A program made the position numbers and the translations under genes. A DNA stretch of 44,525 bases, taken from assembly GCA_023457495.1 (NCBI GenBank), contig JAEWLQ010000076.1:1-44525 (forward strand), in the 5' to 3' direction. The notes below the pieces were generated by a model, which saw only the letters and a program-made list of their open reading frames with translations, was not told the DNA's origin and searched no databases. The DNA comes from Pseudomonadota bacterium. GTDB taxonomy: Bacteria > Pseudomonadota > Gammaproteobacteria > Steroidobacterales > Steroidobacteraceae. This document shows, piece after piece, positions 24,060 to 33,576 of this stretch; within the stretch, counting starts at the first letter, position 1; each line of letters opens with the position of its first letter.

Positions 24060-26938
24060 GGCTCCTGCGATCCGCCCCGGCGTCGCAGTAGTTTGCGCAG
24101 CTCGTTCAGCCACAACACCGAGCTGCCGATGGCCAGGCAGCGCAGCCACTCCGCGAGCGTGAGCGCCTCGGTCGAGAACGCGCGCTGCAGGAAGGGCACG
24201 TGGACCACGGCCACCTGCAGCGCGAGCGACAACAACACCGCGCCCCACAACCAGCGATTGGCGAAGAGGCCATGGAACGCGCTGACCTCGTCGGAGCGCG
24301 CGTTGAACACCGTGAACAGCGAGAAGAACACCAGCGTCGTGAACGCGACCGTCTGACCGTGACGCAGCGTGCCGCTGCCCTCGATGAAGCCACCGGGTAG
24401 ACTCGCGTCCAGCGACAGCAAGGTGCCGGTGGCGATTATGATTCCGACGAAGATGATGCCGCGCCACATCCCCGGCGTGATGACGCGCTCGTCGCGCGGG
24501 CGCGGCCGATGCTGCATGTAGCGCGCATCGGGCGGATCGAGACCAAGCGCCAGCGCCGGCGTGCCGTCGGTCACGAGATTGATCCACAACACGTGAATGG
24601 CCATCAACGGCAGCGCCACCGCGCCCGGCGCTTCGCTGGTGAGGCCCAGGAAGTCGGCCAGCAACACGCCCGCGAACATCGTGAGCACCTCGCCGATGTT
24701 CGATGACAGTAGATAGCGCAGGAACTTGCGGATGTTCGCGAAGATCGCGCGGCCCTCCTCGACCGCGGCGACGATGGTCGCGAAGTTGTCGTCCTGCAGG
24801 ACGATGTCCGCGGCCTGTTTCGCGACGTCGGTGCCGGTGATGCCCATGGCGACGCCGATATCCGCCGTCTTGAGCGCCGGCGCATCGTTCACGCCGTCGC
24901 CCGTCATCGCGACGATGGCGCCATCGCGCTGCAGTGCCTGCACGATCCGCAGCTTGTCGCCGGGGTTCACGCGCGCGTAGACGGATGCCCGGTGTACCGT
25001 GTCGCGTAGTGCGTCGTCGGAGAGCGCCGTGAGCTCGGCGCCCGCGACCGCCTTGCCGCCCTCGCTGATGCCGAGCTCCGTGGCGATGACCGCCGCGGTG
25101 ACCGGATGGTCTCCCGTGATCATGAGCGGCCGGATGAATGCGGCGCGGGCGCGCGCCACCGCAACTTTCGCTTCTTCGCGCGGCGGATCGATCATGCCGA
25201 TGAGGCCGGCGAACACCAGCTCGTTTTCGAGCGACGGGTCGGCCTCGCGGTCCTCGAGCGCATTCTCGGGCAGGGTGCGAAACGCGACGCCCAGCGTGCG
25301 CAGCGCCTCGCGCGCGAGTGACTCGTTGGCCTGCCGTATCTCGTCGCGGCGCGCATCCGTGAGCGCACGCGCCTCACTACCCGCCAGCTCGTGCGTGCAA
25401 CGCGCGAGCAACACGTCCGGCGCGCCCTTGGTGAACACGCGCAGCTTGCCGCGTTCGGCGTCCCGGTGCACCGTGCTCATGAGCTTGCGTTCCGACGAGA
25501 ACGGCACTTCCCCCACGCGCTCGAACCGGTCCGAGAGTTCATCGTCCAGTTTCGCCTTGCGGGCCGCGACGAGCAGCGCGGCTTCCGTCGGATCGCCCTG
25601 GATCTTCCAGCCGTCCTGCTCCTGGCGCACGGCGGCGTTGTTCGCGCGATCGCCGACGGCGAGCGCGTGTTCGAGCTCATTGCGCAGCGCGTCGTCGATC
25701 GGTAGTTGGCCCTCGCCGTCTCCGACACGCGAAATCTCGCCCTCCGGCGCATAACCGGTGCCGCCGAAGGCCACGCGGCCACTCGCGGTGACGATGGCGC
25801 GCACCGTCATCTCGTTGCGCGTCAGCGTGCCGGTCTTGTCGGAGGCGATGACGCTGGCGGACCCCAGTGTTTCGACCGCGGCGAGGTTGCGCACGATGGC
25901 CTTGCGCCGCGCCATGCGTTGCACGCCCAGCGCCAGCACCGCCGCGACCACCGCGGGCAATCCTTCGGGCACCGCGGCCACCGCCAGCGCGACGGCGAAG
26001 ATCAGCACGTCGAGGAAGCCCGCGAGGCCGCGCACATCCTCGGCGAGCATCAGCACGAACACCATGAGCACGGCCACGGCGATGACGATCAGGCCGAGCA
26101 GGCGACCGAGCCGCGCCAGCTCCTTCTGCAACGGCGTGGAGTCATCCGGCGCGGCGGCCAGCATGCCGGCGATGCGGCCCATCTGCGTATTCGCGCCGGT
26201 CGCCGTGACGACGGCGCGCCCATGTCCGAAGGTGACGGCAGTCCCGGCGAAGATCATGTCGGTCTGGTCGCCGGGACCCGCATCGGCCGCGACCGCGTCG
26301 ACATCCTTGCCGACTGGCAGACTTTCGCCGGTGAGCGAGGCTTCCGCGGTCTGCAATGCGGCGACGCGCAACAGGCGCGCATCGGCCGGAATCGTGTCGC
26401 CCTCCTCCACGAGGATGAGATCGCCGGGCACGAGTCCCGTGGCGTCGATGCGTTGCCGCGCGCCATCGCGAATCACGTTGGCCTGCGCCGCGGACATGCG
26501 CCGCAATGCGGCGAGCGCGTTCTCCGCGCGCGCCTGCTGCACGAACCCGAGAAGGGCATTGATCAGCACGATGGCGAGGATGGCGAGAGTCTCGTAGGGC
26601 ACCGCGGTCTCGCGCTCGTACAGCCACGAGGCGAAGGAGATCGCCATGGCGCCGATCAGCAGCATCACCAGTGGATCGGCGAATTGGGCCAGGAAGCGCC
26701 GCCAGCCCGGAATGCGCCGTTCACGCGTCAGCTCGTTCCGACCGACACGCGCGAGGCGTTCGGCCGCCGCGGATGCGCTCAGTCCCGCGCGCGCATCTGT
26801 CCGCAGTCGCCGCACGACGTCTTCCGCCGGCAGCGCGTGCGCCGCACCGACGTCATCGGCATCGCGCCCGTCATTGTTAGGGATGGTCCGCTCCACGGCT
26901 GAATGGTAGGTCCGAAATCCCCACCTCGGGAAGCTCAT
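24023..26938 (-). CDS. P-type cation-transporting ATPase, Ca2+/PMR1-like
   Basis: A type II P-type ATPase of about 971 residues: N-terminal cation-ATPase domain (AHALPAEDVVRRL), actuator domain with LTGESLPVGK, M4 with AVPEGLP, phosphorylation motif DKTGT (D367), nucleotide domain with KGAPDVLLARC, hinge TGDGVNDAPALK, and the C-terminal helical domain (about 790-960) typical of calcium or Na/K-type pumps. It probably exports Ca2+ or another divalent cation; the ion is not provable here. The start is uncertain: ATG 26938 or GTG 26896. It is divergent from phosphoketolase with a short gap that shows no recognisable site. Confidence 0.87.
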   Translation of the reverse strand: MSFPRWGFRTYHSAVERTIPNNDGRDADDVGAAHALPAEDVVRRLRTDARAGLSASAAAERLARVGRNELTRERRIPGWRRFLAQFADPLVMLLIGAMAISFASWLYERETAVPYETLAILAIVLINALLGFVQQARAENALAALRRMSAAQANVIRDGARQRIDATGLVPGDLILVEEGDTIPADARLLRVAALQTAEASLTGESLPVGKDVDAVAADAGPGDQTDMIFAGTAVTFGHGRAVVTATGANTQMGRIAGMLAAAPDDSTPLQKELARLGRLLGLIVIAVAVLMVFVLMLAEDVRGLAGFLDVLIFAVALAVAAVPEGLPAVVAAVLALGVQRMARRKAIVRNLAAVETLGSASVIASDKTGTLTRNEMTVRAIVTASGRVAFGGTGYAPEGEISRVGDGEGQLPIDDALRNELEHALAVGDRANNAAVRQEQDGWKIQGDPTEAALLVAARKAKLDDELSDRFERVGEVPFSSERKLMSTVHRDAERGKLRVFTKGAPDVLLARCTHELAGSEARALTDARRDEIRQANESLAREALRTLGVAFRTLPENALEDREADPSLENELVFAGLIGMIDPPREEAKVAVARARAAFIRPLMITGDHPVTAAVIATELGISEGGKAVAGAELTALSDDALRDTVHRASVYARVNPGDKLRIVQALQRDGAIVAMTGDGVNDAPALKTADIGVAMGITGTDVAKQAADIVLQDDNFATIVAAVEEGRAIFANIRKFLRYLLSSNIGEVLTMFAGVLLADFLGLTSEAPGAVALPLMAIHVLWINLVTDGTPALALGLDPPDARYMQHRPRPRDERVITPGMWRGIIFVGIIIATGTLLSLDASLPGGFIEGSGTLRHGQTVAFTTLVFFSLFTVFNARSDEVSAFHGLFANRWLWGAVLLSLALQVAVVHVPFLQRAFSTEALTLAEWLRCLAIGSSVLWLNELRKLLRRRGGSQEPQPPSQENTPAG

Positions 26939-27011
26939 TTCAGGTCGCGGCGTGCGCCTACGCGGCCCAGGTATCCCCGTCCCGGCGGCGATGGCGTAGG
27001 CTAGACCGCGC

Positions 27012-29387
27012 ATGTCCGCCGCCGCCCCCGATCCGACCCTCGACCCCGCCTACATCGACCGCCTGCACGGCTGGTGGCGCGCGGCTAACTATCTGGCCGC
27101 CGGGCAGATCTACCTGCTCGACAATCCGCTGCTGCGTGAGCCGCTGACGCTCGCGCACATCAAGCCGCGGCTGCTCGGTCACTGGGGCACCACGCCGGGC
27201 CTGAACTTCATCTACGCGCACCTGAACCGGGTTATCTGCAAGTACGGCCTCGACACCATCTACGTCGCCGGGCCCGGCCACGGCGGACCGGCGCTGGTCG
27301 CCAACGTGTATCTCGAAGGCACGTGGACGGAGCACTACCCCGACGTCACCGAAGACCTCGAGGGGCTGCGCAAACTGGTCCGACAGTTCTCGTTCCCGGG
27401 TGGCATTCCCAGCCACGTCGCACCCGAAGTGCCCGGCTCGATTCACGAAGGCGGCGAGCTCGGTTATGCGCTCTCGCACGCGTACGGCGCGGCGTTCGAC
27501 AATCCGGAACTGCTGGTGGCCTGCGTGATCGGCGATGGCGAGGCGGAGACGGGGCCGCTCGCGACCGGCTGGCATTCCAACAAATTCCTGAACCCTGCGC
27601 GCGACGGCGCGGTGCTGCCCATCCTGCATCTGAACGGCGCCAAGATCGCCGGGCCCACGGTGCTCGCCCGGATTCCGCGCGGCGAGCTCGCCGAACTACT
27701 GCGCGGTTACGGCCACGAGCCGTTCTTCGTAGAGGACCAGCCGGACTTCACGGCGACGCACCGACTCATGGCCGGCACGCTGGACCAGGCGATCGACCGC
27801 ATCCGCTCGATCCAGCAGGCCGCGCGCACCGGTGGCATGAGCGAACGCCCGCTCTGGCCGATGATCGTGCTCCAGACGCCGAAAGGCTGGACGGGCCCGA
27901 AGGAAGTCGATGGCCTGCCGGTGGAAGGCACCTGGCGCTCGCACCAGGTGCCGCTCGCGAAACTCGCGGAGAAGCCCGATCACCTGCGGCAGCTCGAGGA
28001 ATGGCTGCGCAGCTACAAGCCCGAGGAATTGTTCACCGCGGACGGCCGGCTGAAGGCCGAACTGCGCGCGCTCGCGCCCACCGGCGCCCGGCGCATGAGC
28101 GCGAATCCCCACGCGAATGGCGGCCTGCTGCTGCGCGATCTCGCCCTGCCGGATTTCCGTGACTTCGCGGTCGACGTACCCGCGCCCGGCGCGACCCGCG
28201 CCGAGGCCACCCGCGTGCAGGGCAAATTCCTGCGCGAGGTGATGAAGCGCAATCTGGACGCGAAGAATTTTCGCCTGTTCGCGCCCGACGAATTCACGTC
28301 GAATCGCTGGGACGCGGTGCTCGAGGTGACCTCGCGCATGTGGATGGCGGAGATCCGGCCCGACGATACCGCGCTCTCGCACGAGGGCCGCGTGCTGGAA
28401 GTGCTGAGCGAGCACCAGTGCGAGGGCTGGCTCGAAGGTTATCTGCTCACCGGGCGGCACGGGTTCTTCAGCTGCTACGAGGCCTTCGTGCACATCGTCG
28501 ATTCGATGTTCAACCAGCACGCCAAGTGGCTCAAGGTCTGCAACCACATCCCGTGGCGCAAGCCGATCGCCTCGCTCAACTACCTGCTCACTTCGCACGT
28601 CTGGCGCCAGGATCACAATGGCTTCAGCCACCAGGACCCGGGGTTCATCGACCACGTGGTCAACAAGAAGGCGGAGATCATCCGCGTCTATCTACCGCCG
28701 GACGCGAATACGCTGCTCTCGATCACGGATCACTGCCTGCGAAGCCGCAACTACGTCAACGTGATCGTCGCCGGCAAGCAGCCGCAGGAACAGTGGCTTC
28801 CGATGACGGAGGCGATCGAACACTGCCGCCGCGGCATCGGCGTGTGGGACTGGGCCGGCACGGCCGGCGAGCCGGAAGCGGTGCTGGCCTGCGCCGGGGA
28901 CGTGCCCACGCTCGAAATACTCGCCGCGGTCACGCTGTTACGCGAGTGGGTGCCGGACCTGAAGCTGCGGGTGATCAACGTCGTGGACCTGATGACGCTG
29001 CAGTCGCCGCGGCAGCATCCGCACGGCCTCATGAACGAGGACTTCGATGCGCTGTTCACGGCCGACAAGCCCGTGGTGTTCGCGTATCACGGCTACCCGT
29101 GGCTCATCCACCGTCTCACCTACGACCGCACCAATCACGACAACTTCCACGTGCACGGCTACAAGGAGGAAGGCACCACGACCACGCCTTTCGACATGAC
29201 CGTGCGCAACGAACTCGACCGCTTCCACCTGGCGCAGGCGGTGTTCAACCGCGTACCGCGGCTGGCGGCGCAGGCCCCGGCGCTGCGGGAGCGCGTCGCC
29301 GACCGGCTGCGCCGGCACGGCGAATACATCCGCGCGCACGGCGAGGACATGCCGGAGATTCGCGACTGGAAATGGCGCTCCGGCTAG
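27012..29387 (+). CDS. xfp: Phosphoketolase (xylulose-5-P / fructose-6-P)
   Basis: A 791-residue thiamine-diphosphate enzyme that splits xylulose 5-phosphate (and often fructose 6-phosphate) into acetyl-phosphate and a sugar phosphate. Family motifs: RAANYLAAGQIYLLDNPLL, LLGHWGTTPGLNFIYAHLNR, GPGHGGPALVANVYLEGTW, SFPGGIPSHVAPEVPGSIHE, the ThDP-binding VIGDGEAETGPLA, and TGRHGFFSCYEAF. Length matches the family. ATG 27012 begins at the normal N-terminus. It converges with the AckA-PduL fusion gene, 6 bases between stops; the fusion could consume its product. Confidence 0.96.
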   Translation: MSAAAPDPTLDPAYIDRLHGWWRAANYLAAGQIYLLDNPLLREPLTLAHIKPRLLGHWGTTPGLNFIYAHLNRVICKYGLDTIYVAGPGHGGPALVANVYLEGTWTEHYPDVTEDLEGLRKLVRQFSFPGGIPSHVAPEVPGSIHEGGELGYALSHAYGAAFDNPELLVACVIGDGEAETGPLATGWHSNKFLNPARDGAVLPILHLNGAKIAGPTVLARIPRGELAELLRGYGHEPFFVEDQPDFTATHRLMAGTLDQAIDRIRSIQQAARTGGMSERPLWPMIVLQTPKGWTGPKEVDGLPVEGTWRSHQVPLAKLAEKPDHLRQLEEWLRSYKPEELFTADGRLKAELRALAPTGARRMSANPHANGGLLLRDLALPDFRDFAVDVPAPGATRAEATRVQGKFLREVMKRNLDAKNFRLFAPDEFTSNRWDAVLEVTSRMWMAEIRPDDTALSHEGRVLEVLSEHQCEGWLEGYLLTGRHGFFSCYEAFVHIVDSMFNQHAKWLKVCNHIPWRKPIASLNYLLTSHVWRQDHNGFSHQDPGFIDHVVNKKAEIIRVYLPPDANTLLSITDHCLRSRNYVNVIVAGKQPQEQWLPMTEAIEHCRRGIGVWDWAGTAGEPEAVLACAGDVPTLEILAAVTLLREWVPDLKLRVINVVDLMTLQSPRQHPHGLMNEDFDALFTADKPVVFAYHGYPWLIHRLTYDRTNHDNFHVHGYKEEGTTTTPFDMTVRNELDRFHLAQAVFNRVPRLAAQAPALRERVADRLRRHGEYIRAHGEDMPEIRDWKWRSG

Positions 29388-29393
29388 AAACCG

Positions 29394-31109
29394 TCAGGTA
29401 ACTATTTCCCCGCTCATTCCGGGCGTGATGCCCGCGGCATTGGCCTCGTCCGTGTCGAGATGCAGCTCGAGCGTGAACTCGGGCGAGACGCGCACGGTCA
29501 CGTCGTTGAAGGTGAGATCCCGGCCGTCGCTGTCGACGCGCACGGCGACGTTGGCGTGGTCGGCGAGCCCGAGCCGCGCCGCGTCGGCGGTGCTCATGTG
29601 GATGTGCCGGCGTGCGCAGACCACGCCGTGCGCAAGTTTGACGCTGCCGCGCGGCCCCTCGAGCGTGATGCCGGGGGTGTTCGCGAGATCGCCGGAGATG
29701 CGCACCGGCGCGTCGACCCCGAGCACGAACTCGTCGCTGCGCGAGATCTCCACCTGATCCTGCGCGCGCGGCGGGCCCATCACACGCACGTTCTCGATGC
29801 GGCCGCGCGGGCCGACCAGCGTGACCACCTCGCGCGCGGAGAACTGGCCGCGCTGCGAAAGATCCGCGCGCGGCGTGAGCGCGTAGCCCGCGCCGAACAG
29901 CCGCTCGATCGTGCCGGGTGACAGGTGCGCATGACGCGCCGAGATCGCGATGGGCACGCGGCGGTCCACGGCATGCGGCGGCGCCTGCAGCAAAGCGGTG
30001 GCGGCGCGCGCCATGGCGGCCTCTTCGTCGGCGCGTACCACGAGCAACGCGACGCGGCTGCCTTCCTCCGAGATCGGCGTCACCGGCCGCGTGGCATCGG
30101 GCCGGGCATCGGCGTTGCGGTCGTCGTCGAGTCGCGCGCCGAGGAAATCCAGGCGCTGCAGCACGCGGTTGCGGATGAACGCGCTGCGCTCGCCGATGCC
30201 GCCCGTGAACACGATGGCATCGACGCCGCCCATGACGGCCGCGTACGCACCGATGTATTTGCGCACGCGGTGTGAGTAGATAGCCAGCGCGCGCCGGCAG
30301 GTCTCATCCCCGGCGGCGGCGCGGGTCTCGATGTCGCGCATGTCGTGCGATCCCGCGAGACCCTGCAGGCCGGATTCGCGGTTGAGCACATCGTCCAGGC
30401 GCGCGACGTCGATGCCCGGGACGCGCAGCAGGTGCAGCAGGACGCCCGGATCCACGTCGCCGCCGCGCGTGCCCATGACCAGCCCCTCGAGCGGTGTCAT
30501 GCCCATGCTGGTTTCGACGCTGCGGCCGTATTCGATGGCCGCGACACTCGCGCCGTTCCCCAGGTGGCAGGACACGATGCGCAACTCCTGCGGCGTACGG
30601 CCCAGGAACTCCGCGGCCGCGTGCATCACGTGCTCGTGATTGATGCCGTGAAAGCCGAAGCGGCGCACGCCCTCGCGCTCCGCAAGCTCCCGTGGCAGTG
30701 CGTACTCACGGGCGCGGGGTGGCAGGGTCGAGTGGAAAGACGTGTCGAACACCGCCACGTGCGGCACGGCGAGACGCTTTCGCGCGAGATTCAACGCGGC
30801 GAGCGCGGGTGGATTGTGCAGCGGGGCCAGCGCGCTCAACTGCTCGATGCGCGCCAGCACCTCGTCCGTGATCCGCGCCGGCGTGGTGAACTCCGCGCCG
30901 CCATGCACGATGCGATGCGCGACCGCCTCGGGCTGTTTGTCGGCCGCGACCTCGCGCGCCAGCGTATCGAGCACCTGCGCCGTGGCGTCCGCCAGGCCGC
31001 CCGCCGCGAGCTTCTCCACGCGTTTCTCGAACAGCGGCGCGCCGCCGGCGCCGTCGATCAGCGCACATTTGAGAGACGAACTGCCGCAGTTGATGGTTAG
31101 AACACGCAT
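29394..31109 (-). CDS. ackA: Acetate kinase fused to PduL-type phosphotransacylase
   Basis: Residues 1 to about 380 are an acetate/propionate kinase: NCGSSSLK near the start, AHRIVHGG, FDTSFHSTLP, RRFGFHGINHEHV, CHLGNGASVAAI, and VFTGGIGERS. After a short linker, residues about 385-571 form a complete PduL domain: H393/H395 in SARHAHLS, H502/H504 in ARRHIHMS, and H550 in ELHLDTDEANAAG, the zinc/CoA signature of PduL. Acetyl-phosphate could thus be used on one chain for ATP plus acetate or for acetyl-CoA. No classical Pta is present nearby. ATG 31109 starts at the conserved MRVLTINCGSS. It is divergent from nirK across a gap with an FNR-type box. Confidence 0.92.
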   Translation of the reverse strand: MRVLTINCGSSSLKCALIDGAGGAPLFEKRVEKLAAGGLADATAQVLDTLAREVAADKQPEAVAHRIVHGGAEFTTPARITDEVLARIEQLSALAPLHNPPALAALNLARKRLAVPHVAVFDTSFHSTLPPRAREYALPRELAEREGVRRFGFHGINHEHVMHAAAEFLGRTPQELRIVSCHLGNGASVAAIEYGRSVETSMGMTPLEGLVMGTRGGDVDPGVLLHLLRVPGIDVARLDDVLNRESGLQGLAGSHDMRDIETRAAAGDETCRRALAIYSHRVRKYIGAYAAVMGGVDAIVFTGGIGERSAFIRNRVLQRLDFLGARLDDDRNADARPDATRPVTPISEEGSRVALLVVRADEEAAMARAATALLQAPPHAVDRRVPIAISARHAHLSPGTIERLFGAGYALTPRADLSQRGQFSAREVVTLVGPRGRIENVRVMGPPRAQDQVEISRSDEFVLGVDAPVRISGDLANTPGITLEGPRGSVKLAHGVVCARRHIHMSTADAARLGLADHANVAVRVDSDGRDLTFNDVTVRVSPEFTLELHLDTDEANAAGITPGMSGEIVT

Positions 31110-31218
31110 GAGGGATTCCCCGCCGGTTTGAGCCGATGCTGCCGCGCGCGAGCGGCATACGCAACACTACGTACACGCGCGCACCGGCAGTGCGCAGTGT
31201 TGCTTATCCCCTGCCCGC

Positions 31219-31232
31219 CTGATCTGCATCAA
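31219..31232 (+). promoter_or_regulatory. FNR/Anr/Dnr-type box between ackA-pduL and nirK
   Basis: CTGATCTGCATCAA fits TTGAT-N4-ATCAA with one mismatch. It is centred about 61 bases before the nirK start and about 116 bases from the divergent kinase-PduL start. It most likely drives nirK; an effect on the divergent gene is possible. Confidence 0.8.
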
Positions 31233-31286
31233 TGTGTCGCCAGAGCCGTGGCCTCACGATGACCACAGGCAAGCAAGGGAACAACG

Positions 31287-32768
31287 ATGAACAAGTGGCT
31301 GGTGATCGTGATGACGGCGCTGCTCGCGTCCTGCGGCGGAACTCCCGACGGGAAAGTTGCAACGGACACGGGCGGCTCGCGCAAGGGCGACTTCGGGCCG
31401 CCGCAGGGCGAAGCGATTCACGCGGTTCTAACGAGTCCGCCGCACGTGCCGCCCGCGACCAACCGCAAACATCCCGCGAAAGTCATCGTCGAGCTCGAAG
31501 TGATCGAGGTCGACAAGGAAATCGCCGAGGGCGTGACGTACACGTTCTGGACCTTCGGCGGCACCGTTCCGGGCAGTTTCATCCGCGTGCGCCAGGGCGA
31601 CACCGTCGAGTTCCACCTCAAGAATCATCCCAGCAGCAAGATGCCGCACAACATCGACCTGCACGGCGTCACCGGCCCCGGCGGCGGCGCGGCCTCGAGC
31701 TTTACGGCGCCGGGCCATCGCACGCAGTTCACCTTCAAGGCGCTGAATCAGGGCATCTACGTCTATCACTGCGCTACCGCGCCCGTGGGCATGCACGTCG
31801 CGAACGGCATGTACGGCCTCATTCTCGTGGAGCCGCCTGAAGGCCTGCCGCCGGTCGATGCCGAGTACTACGTGATGCAGGGCGACTTCTACACGGTCGG
31901 CAAGTACCGCGAGAAAGGCCACCAGGCCTTCGACATGCAGAAGGCGATCGAGGAGCACGCGACCTACGTGTTGTTCAACGGCTCCGAATCCGCGCTCACC
32001 GGCCCCAACGCGCTCAAGGCGCAGACCAATCAGAACGTGCGGCTGTTCGTCGGCAACGGCGGCCCGAACCTCGTCTCGAGCTTCCACGTGATCGGCGAGA
32101 TCTTCGACCGCGTGCAGTACGAGGGCGGCACGCGCGTGCAGGAGAACGTCCAAACTACCCTGATCCCGCCGGGCGGCGCGGCCATCGTCGAATTCCACAC
32201 GGAAGTGCCCGGCAACTACGTGCTGGTGGATCACGCGATCTTCCGCGCCTTCAACAAGGGTGCGCTGGCGTTGATGGAAGTGTCCGGCGAGCCGCGGCCC
32301 GATATCTACTCCGGCAAGCAGGTCGACGAGATGTACGTCGGCGACAAGCTCGTGAGCGCGGCGCCGGTGGCGGCCGCGGTCGCGGCCGGCGCGGCCGGCA
32401 CGCTGACGCAGGCGCAGCAGGTCCAGGCCGGCGAAGTGCTGTTCAAGGGCACCTGCTCCGCCTGCCACCAGGACAAGGGCCAGGGCATCCCCGGCGTGTT
32501 CCCGCCGCTCGCGAAGTCTGACTACCTGATGGCGGACCACGAGCGGGCGATCGCCATCGTGCTGAACGGACTCACCGGCAAAATCAAGGTCAACGGCCAG
32601 GAGTACGACTCCGTGATGCCGCCGATGAGCCAGCTCAACGATGACGAGATCGCGAACATCCTCACGTTCGCGATGAACAGCTGGGGCAATGAAAACGGCG
32701 CGGTCACCGCGGAGCAGGTGAAGAAGGTGCGCGCGAACACCAAACGTGCCGAAGGCGCGGCGCACTGA
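31287..32768 (+). CDS. nirK: Copper nitrite reductase with C-terminal cytochrome c domain
   Basis: A 493-residue lipoprotein (lipobox LLASC near residue 16). Two cupredoxin domains carry type 2 copper ligands (H121, H126 in HNIDLHG; H in SSFHVIGE) and the type 1 site H161-C162 with a Met six residues on (HCATAPVGMH). After an Ala-rich linker (about 355-375), a cytochrome c domain has C390-SA-C393-H394 and a distal Met in VMPPMSQL. It reduces nitrite to NO in the periplasm; the fused haem domain would accept electrons directly. ATG 31287 follows AGGGA. It is the first gene of a unit with nirV, a SCO-like protein and a stress protein. Confidence 0.96.
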   Translation: MNKWLVIVMTALLASCGGTPDGKVATDTGGSRKGDFGPPQGEAIHAVLTSPPHVPPATNRKHPAKVIVELEVIEVDKEIAEGVTYTFWTFGGTVPGSFIRVRQGDTVEFHLKNHPSSKMPHNIDLHGVTGPGGGAASSFTAPGHRTQFTFKALNQGIYVYHCATAPVGMHVANGMYGLILVEPPEGLPPVDAEYYVMQGDFYTVGKYREKGHQAFDMQKAIEEHATYVLFNGSESALTGPNALKAQTNQNVRLFVGNGGPNLVSSFHVIGEIFDRVQYEGGTRVQENVQTTLIPPGGAAIVEFHTEVPGNYVLVDHAIFRAFNKGALALMEVSGEPRPDIYSGKQVDEMYVGDKLVSAAPVAAAVAAGAAGTLTQAQQVQAGEVLFKGTCSACHQDKGQGIPGVFPPLAKSDYLMADHERAIAIVLNGLTGKIKVNGQEYDSVMPPMSQLNDDEIANILTFAMNSWGNENGAVTAEQVKKVRANTKRAEGAAH

Positions 32769-32778
32769 GGCGCGGGTC

Positions 32779-33576
32779 ATGACCTCACGGCGCTTCTGGC
32801 TATGGATGTACGGCATCGCCGTCGCGATCGTCGCGGCGGCGGCGCTGGCCCAGCCGCCGCGCGCCACGGCGTCCCAGGCGCCGCTGCCGGGCGGTCGTTT
32901 TGCCACGGCGCTGCCGCCGTCTCCCGGCGTGAAAACCATCGCGGTCGCGCCCTTTCGCCTGGATCGCGCGCTCGTGACGAACGCCGAGTTCGCGCGCTTC
33001 GTCGCGGCGCATCCGGAATGGCGCCGCGACCGCGTCGCGAAGCTGTTCGCCGACGACAAATATCTCTCCCACTGGGCATCGCCCGCGACCCCCGGCGACG
33101 AGGCCGCACGCCAGCCCGTGACGCAGGTGAGCTGGTTCGCCGCGAACGCCTACTGCGAGGCGCGCGGCGCACGCCTGCCCGGCTGGTACGAATGGGAATT
33201 CGCCGCCGCCGCGAGCGACAAGGCGCCGGATGCGCGCGACGATCCCGCCTGGCGGCAGCGCATCCTCGACTGGTATTCACGTTCGGCGCGCGGCGCCCTG
33301 CCACCGGCCGGGGCATCCCAGGCTAACTATTACGGGGTGCGCGACCTGCACGGCGTCGCCTGGGAGTGGGTCGAGGATGCCGGCAGCCTGCTGGTGAGCG
33401 ACGACGGCCGCGAACAGGGCGACGGCAGCGGCCGGTTCTGCGGCGTCGGCGCCGCAAGCTTCGAGCAGAAGGAGAATTACGCCATGTTGATGCGCATCGC
33501 GATGTTGTCGAGCATGAAGGCGGCTTACACGTCGTCCTCCATGTCGTTCCGCTGCGCCGCGGGAGCGCGGCCATGA
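32779..33576 (+). CDS. nirV: NirV-like protein (SUMF1/FGE-fold)
   Basis: A 265-residue protein with an N-terminal signal or anchor (RRFWLWMYGIAVAIVAAAALA) and a formylglycine-generating-enzyme-like domain: FRLDRALVTNAEFARFVAAH, QPVTQVSWFAANAYCEARG, RLPGWYEWEFAAA, VRDLHGVAWEWVED and a final SSMSFRCA. NirV proteins lie directly downstream of nirK in many denitrifiers; the exact role is unproven, with maturation or electron-transfer assistance suggested. ATG 32779 is 10 bases after the nirK stop. Its stop overlaps the SCO gene start (ATGA). Confidence 0.88.
   Translation: MTSRRFWLWMYGIAVAIVAAAALAQPPRATASQAPLPGGRFATALPPSPGVKTIAVAPFRLDRALVTNAEFARFVAAHPEWRRDRVAKLFADDKYLSHWASPATPGDEAARQPVTQVSWFAANAYCEARGARLPGWYEWEFAAAASDKAPDARDDPAWRQRILDWYSRSARGALPPAGASQANYYGVRDLHGVAWEWVEDAGSLLVSDDGREQGDGSGRFCGVGAASFEQKENYAMLMRIAMLSSMKAAYTSSSMSFRCAAGARP

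Noticed and set aside
12298..33330. Repeated CTAACTA words (near 12300, 20806, 27085 and 33323)
   Set aside because: Positions are inside and outside genes without consistent context; the small excess is not convincing.
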